From positions 1-7,749 of the forward strand of contig DEGR01000080.1 in the NCBI GenBank assembly GCA_002351535.1: 7,749 nt of DNA, given 5' to 3'. Source of the stretch: Lachnospira sp. UBA2821 (GTDB lineage: Bacteria; Bacillota; Clostridia; Lachnospirales; Lachnospiraceae). Within the stretch, counting starts at the first letter, position 1. Each line of letters starts with the position of its first letter. The position numbers and the translations under genes are program-made. Under the pieces are notes generated by a model. That model did not search any database. It saw nothing but the letters and a program-made list of their open reading frames with translations, and was not told the DNA's origin. This document shows, one piece after another, positions 5,890 to 7,749 of the stretch.

Positions 5890-6762
5890 TCATTGTATGC
5901 TGTCCTCAAGATACCCGATAAACTTTATTGCTGCAGGCGTCAGCTTATTCTTATCTTTCATCGCAAGTGCTATCTCCCTATAATATGGTTCTCTGAAAGG
6001 CCTTATAGCAATATTATAAGGTATCCTTTTCAAAATCATCTCTGGAAGAACACCTATTCCCATTCCCTTTTCTGCCATTGACATAATTGCAAAATCCTCC
6101 CACGTTGTAAAACGTATTTTCGGATGAACACTATTTTTCTCCAACAACTCAGATACTTCTGTCTTTCCACCATGTTCCAGTAATAAAAATGTCTGTCCGT
6201 CCAAATCCTTATATTCTATTTCGCTCTTTTGTGCCAAAGGATGATTCATTGGTAACACTACTTTATATTCATCTCTTTTTAGTGCAATGACATCTAACCC
6301 GCCATTCACAGGCAGTCTTAAGAATCCACAATCTACACGTCCCTCTGCAATCCATTTCTCAACTTCTGCATAGTCTCCCAAAAGCATCTCATACTCAATA
6401 CCCGGATAATCCTTTTGGAATCTGGCAAAAATATCCGGAAGCCAGTTAATAGCCACACTTGAAAATGTACCAATCCTTACAATGCCACTTTGTATTCCAT
6501 TAATATGATTGACCCTTGCCTCCAGTTCTCCAAAGTCATTCAGTATTTTCCTTATAAGCGGTAATAACTGTTCACCGGTAGGTGTTAAACATACTCCTTT
6601 TTTATTACGTTGCAGTAAATTTATTCCCCATTCTTTTTCCAAATCGCCAATCATTTTACTTACTGATGATTGTGCATAATTCAAACTTTCCGCTGCTTTC
6701 GTGAAACTTCCTTTTTCTATTGTTTCTACAAAAGCAAGATATTTTAATAAATTTTTATCCAT
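5890..6762 (-). CDS. LysR-family transcriptional regulator (divergent from MATE)
   Basis: This 290-residue LysR protein has a winged helix-turn-helix at about 4-61 (GSFTKAAESLNYAQSSVSKM at 18-37, wing LQRNKKGVCLTPTGEQLL at 50-67). Its effector-binding domain runs from about residue 93 (GIVRIGTFSSVAINWLP) to the C-terminus. The start has an AAGGA site close upstream. It is transcribed away from the MATE gene across a 100-base gap with overlapping promoters and a LysR-type dyad. That is the classic layout for a LysR protein that represses itself and regulates the divergent gene. It is also first in the minus-strand series with the second LysR, flavodoxin and CMD/cupin genes, so readthrough may link the exporter's regulator with the redox genes. 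Its effector is unknown. Confidence 0.95.
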   Translation of the reverse strand: MDKNLLKYLAFVETIEKGSFTKAAESLNYAQSSVSKMIGDLEKEWGINLLQRNKKGVCLTPTGEQLLPLIRKILNDFGELEARVNHINGIQSGIVRIGTFSSVAINWLPDIFARFQKDYPGIEYEMLLGDYAEVEKWIAEGRVDCGFLRLPVNGGLDVIALKRDEYKVVLPMNHPLAQKSEIEYKDLDGQTFLLLEHGGKTEVSELLEKNSVHPKIRFTTWEDFAIMSMAEKGMGIGVLPEMILKRIPYNIAIRPFREPYYREIALAMKDKNKLTPAAIKFIGYLEDSIQ

Positions 6763-6801
6763 ATATTCCTTTTTTCGATACTATCCTTTTAATTTATTCG
6801 C

Positions 6802-6830
6802 TTTTTCTATTCTATATTATGACATATAAT
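6802..6830 (+). promoter_or_regulatory. Promoter of the MATE gene
   Basis: A consensus TATAAT lies at 6825-6830, 32 bases before the MATE ATG. The -35 region at 6802-6808 is only a T-run (TTTTTCT), so activation by a regulator would make sense. It overlaps the LysR promoter on the other strand, with its -10 inside that promoter's spacer. Confidence 0.55.
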
Positions 6831-6837
6831 AATTCAA
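6809..6837 (-). promoter_or_regulatory. Promoter of the divergent LysR gene
   Basis: On the minus strand, TTGAAT (6837-6832) and TAGAAT (6814-6809) are separated by exactly 17 bases. They match the vegetative consensus at 4 of 6 and 5 of 6 positions. The start site would be near 6802, giving a leader of about 40 bases. Confidence 0.65.
6815..6831. promoter_or_regulatory. Candidate LysR operator (dyad TATTAT-N5-ATAATA)
   Basis: A perfect 6-base dyad spaced by GACAT contains a T-N11-A LysR-box form (TTAT-N5-ATAA at 6817-6829). It covers the MATE -10 and sits in the spacer of the opposite LysR promoter, so one bound protein could affect both. AT-richness lowers the certainty. Confidence 0.45.
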
Positions 6838-6862
6838 GATTTTTTTGAAAGGATACAACGAC

Positions 6863-7741
6863 ATGAATACAAATAATAAATGTACAGATATGTTAAACGG
6901 AACTTTATACAACAAAATATTTCTTTTTGCACTGCCTATAGCCCTTAGCAGCATGCTGCAACAATTATTCAATGCTGCTGATACTTCTATCGTAGGATTT
7001 TTTGATACAACTTCATCCCTTGCAGCCGTCGGCACAAATAGTGAAATTATAGCATTAATTGTCTCTATTTCAGCCGGTATCTCGATTGGTGCAAATGTAT
7101 TAATTGCCAGACAGATAGGCATGAAAACAACTAAAAATATAACATCTATTATACAAAATGCACTGGTTCTTGCATTAGCAATCGGATTACTTGGGTTTAT
7201 AGCAGGACAGTTTATTGCAACTCCACTGCTCATACTTATTAAAACACCTGCTGATGTTCTCACATCTGCAGCTCTTTATCTTAAAATATATTTTTGCAGT
7301 TATCCATTCTTAATGATCTTTGATTTCGGTTCAGCAATTCTAAGAGCAGGAGGTGACAGCCGTTATCCGTTCATTGCTCTTACATTTTCCGGTATTGTCA
7401 ATATACTCCTCAATATGTTATTCGTAATATTATTTCATATTGGAGTTGCCGGAGTTGCTCTTGCTACAGTTATATCAACAATACTTTCTGCATTACTTAT
7501 TCTTCTCCGCCTATGGAAAGATTCTTCAGTTTTTCATTTGACATTTAAATGTTGTAAAATAAAATCTGAATACATAGCAGATATACTTAAAATAGGAATA
7601 CCCTCTGCCATTCAAAGTGCTGTATTCTGCTTTGCAAACATATTTGTACAGGCTTCAATAAACTGCTTTGGTGCATCTGCAATTGCCGGAAATACCATTG
7701 CTATTAATTTTGAATATTTTGCTTATTACCTGAATCCGTGA
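6863..7741 (+). CDS. MATE-family multidrug efflux protein, truncated
   Basis: This is the N-terminal 292 residues of an integral-membrane MATE (NorM/DinF-like) exporter, a cation-driven pump for small molecules. Family members are usually about 450 residues with 12 helices. The first MatE repeat is complete, with LFALPIALSSMLQQLFNAAD at 21-40 and the hallmark AILRAGGDSRYPF at 158-170. The second repeat begins at about 243 (KIGIPSAIQSAVFCFANI) and breaks off after NFEYFAYYLNP. The ATG at 6863 has a GAAAGGA site; an in-frame TTG at 6845 has none. The final TGA falls 8 bases before the window ends, where family members continue with another helix. The stop may reflect a frameshift, an insertion or a sequence-end error, so treat the gene as partial or broken. 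It is probably controlled by the divergent LysR. Confidence 0.85.
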   Translation: MNTNNKCTDMLNGTLYNKIFLFALPIALSSMLQQLFNAADTSIVGFFDTTSSLAAVGTNSEIIALIVSISAGISIGANVLIARQIGMKTTKNITSIIQNALVLALAIGLLGFIAGQFIATPLLILIKTPADVLTSAALYLKIYFCSYPFLMIFDFGSAILRAGGDSRYPFIALTFSGIVNILLNMLFVILFHIGVAGVALATVISTILSALLILLRLWKDSSVFHLTFKCCKIKSEYIADILKIGIPSAIQSAVFCFANIFVQASINCFGASAIAGNTIAINFEYFAYYLNP

Positions 7742-7748
7742 AATTCAG
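7730..7748. repeat. Inverted repeat at the right window end
   Basis: CTGAAT (7730-7735) and ATTCAG (7743-7748) are perfect inverted repeats around CCGTGAA. They cover exactly the point where the MATE frame fails. It could be the end of an inserted element, a fold-back artefact of sequencing or assembly, or chance. Confidence 0.4.
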
Positions 7749-7749
7749 T

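Noticed and set aside
6845..6862. TTG start for the MATE gene at 6845
   Set aside because: It lies before the GAAAGGA ribosome site that serves the ATG at 6863, and the extra six residues add nothing family-like.
6817..7263. Minus-strand 148-codon open frame opposite the MATE gene
   Set aside because: It is a mirror of the MATE coding sequence with no recognisable domain and no plausible ribosome site. Long antisense frames are common opposite such genes.

Overview
The window looks like AT-rich chromosomal DNA from an anaerobic Clostridia-type Firmicute, most likely a gut Lachnospiraceae relative. This is inferred from the low GC, the strong AGGAGG-type ribosome sites before almost every gene, the AT-rich promoters, and the gene families (XRE-AbrB fusion regulator, short flavodoxin, carboxymuconolactone-decarboxylase/cupin fusion, MATE exporter). 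The genus cannot be settled by reading alone. There is no rRNA, tRNA, CRISPR array, transposase gene or phage gene. Coding density is high and no gene-free stretch exceeds about 115 bases.

Eight genes lie on the minus strand and one on the plus strand, in three apparent transcription units. (1) At the right, a MATE-family exporter (6863-7741, +) is divergent from a LysR regulator (5890-6762, -). Their promoters overlap in a 100-base gap that carries a LysR-type dyad. The MATE reading frame stops at about two thirds of family length, eight bases before the window ends. (2) Leftwards from that gap run LysR (5890-6762), a second LysR (4946-5827), a flavodoxin (4359-4829) and a CMD/cupin fusion (3567-4340), ending at a clear intrinsic terminator (3508-3538). 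A candidate internal promoter precedes the flavodoxin. This looks like a small redox or stress-response module with its own regulators. (3) Beyond the terminator come a membrane acyltransferase (2386-3465), an XRE-AbrB fusion regulator (1969-2385) whose ATG directly follows the acyltransferase stop, an MFS permease (761-1924), and uracil phosphoribosyltransferase upp (115-756), whose ribosome site lies in the last codons of the permease gene. Two of these three junctions are tight enough to suggest translational coupling.

I see no clearly new biological system. The points most worth a second look are the overlapping divergent promoters with a dyad at LysR/MATE, the truncated MATE frame with inverted repeats at the extreme window end, the flavodoxin plus CMD/cupin pair behind two LysR genes, and the zero-gap acyltransferase/XRE-AbrB junction. 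Two default long ORF starts (acyltransferase and flavodoxin) should be shortened.
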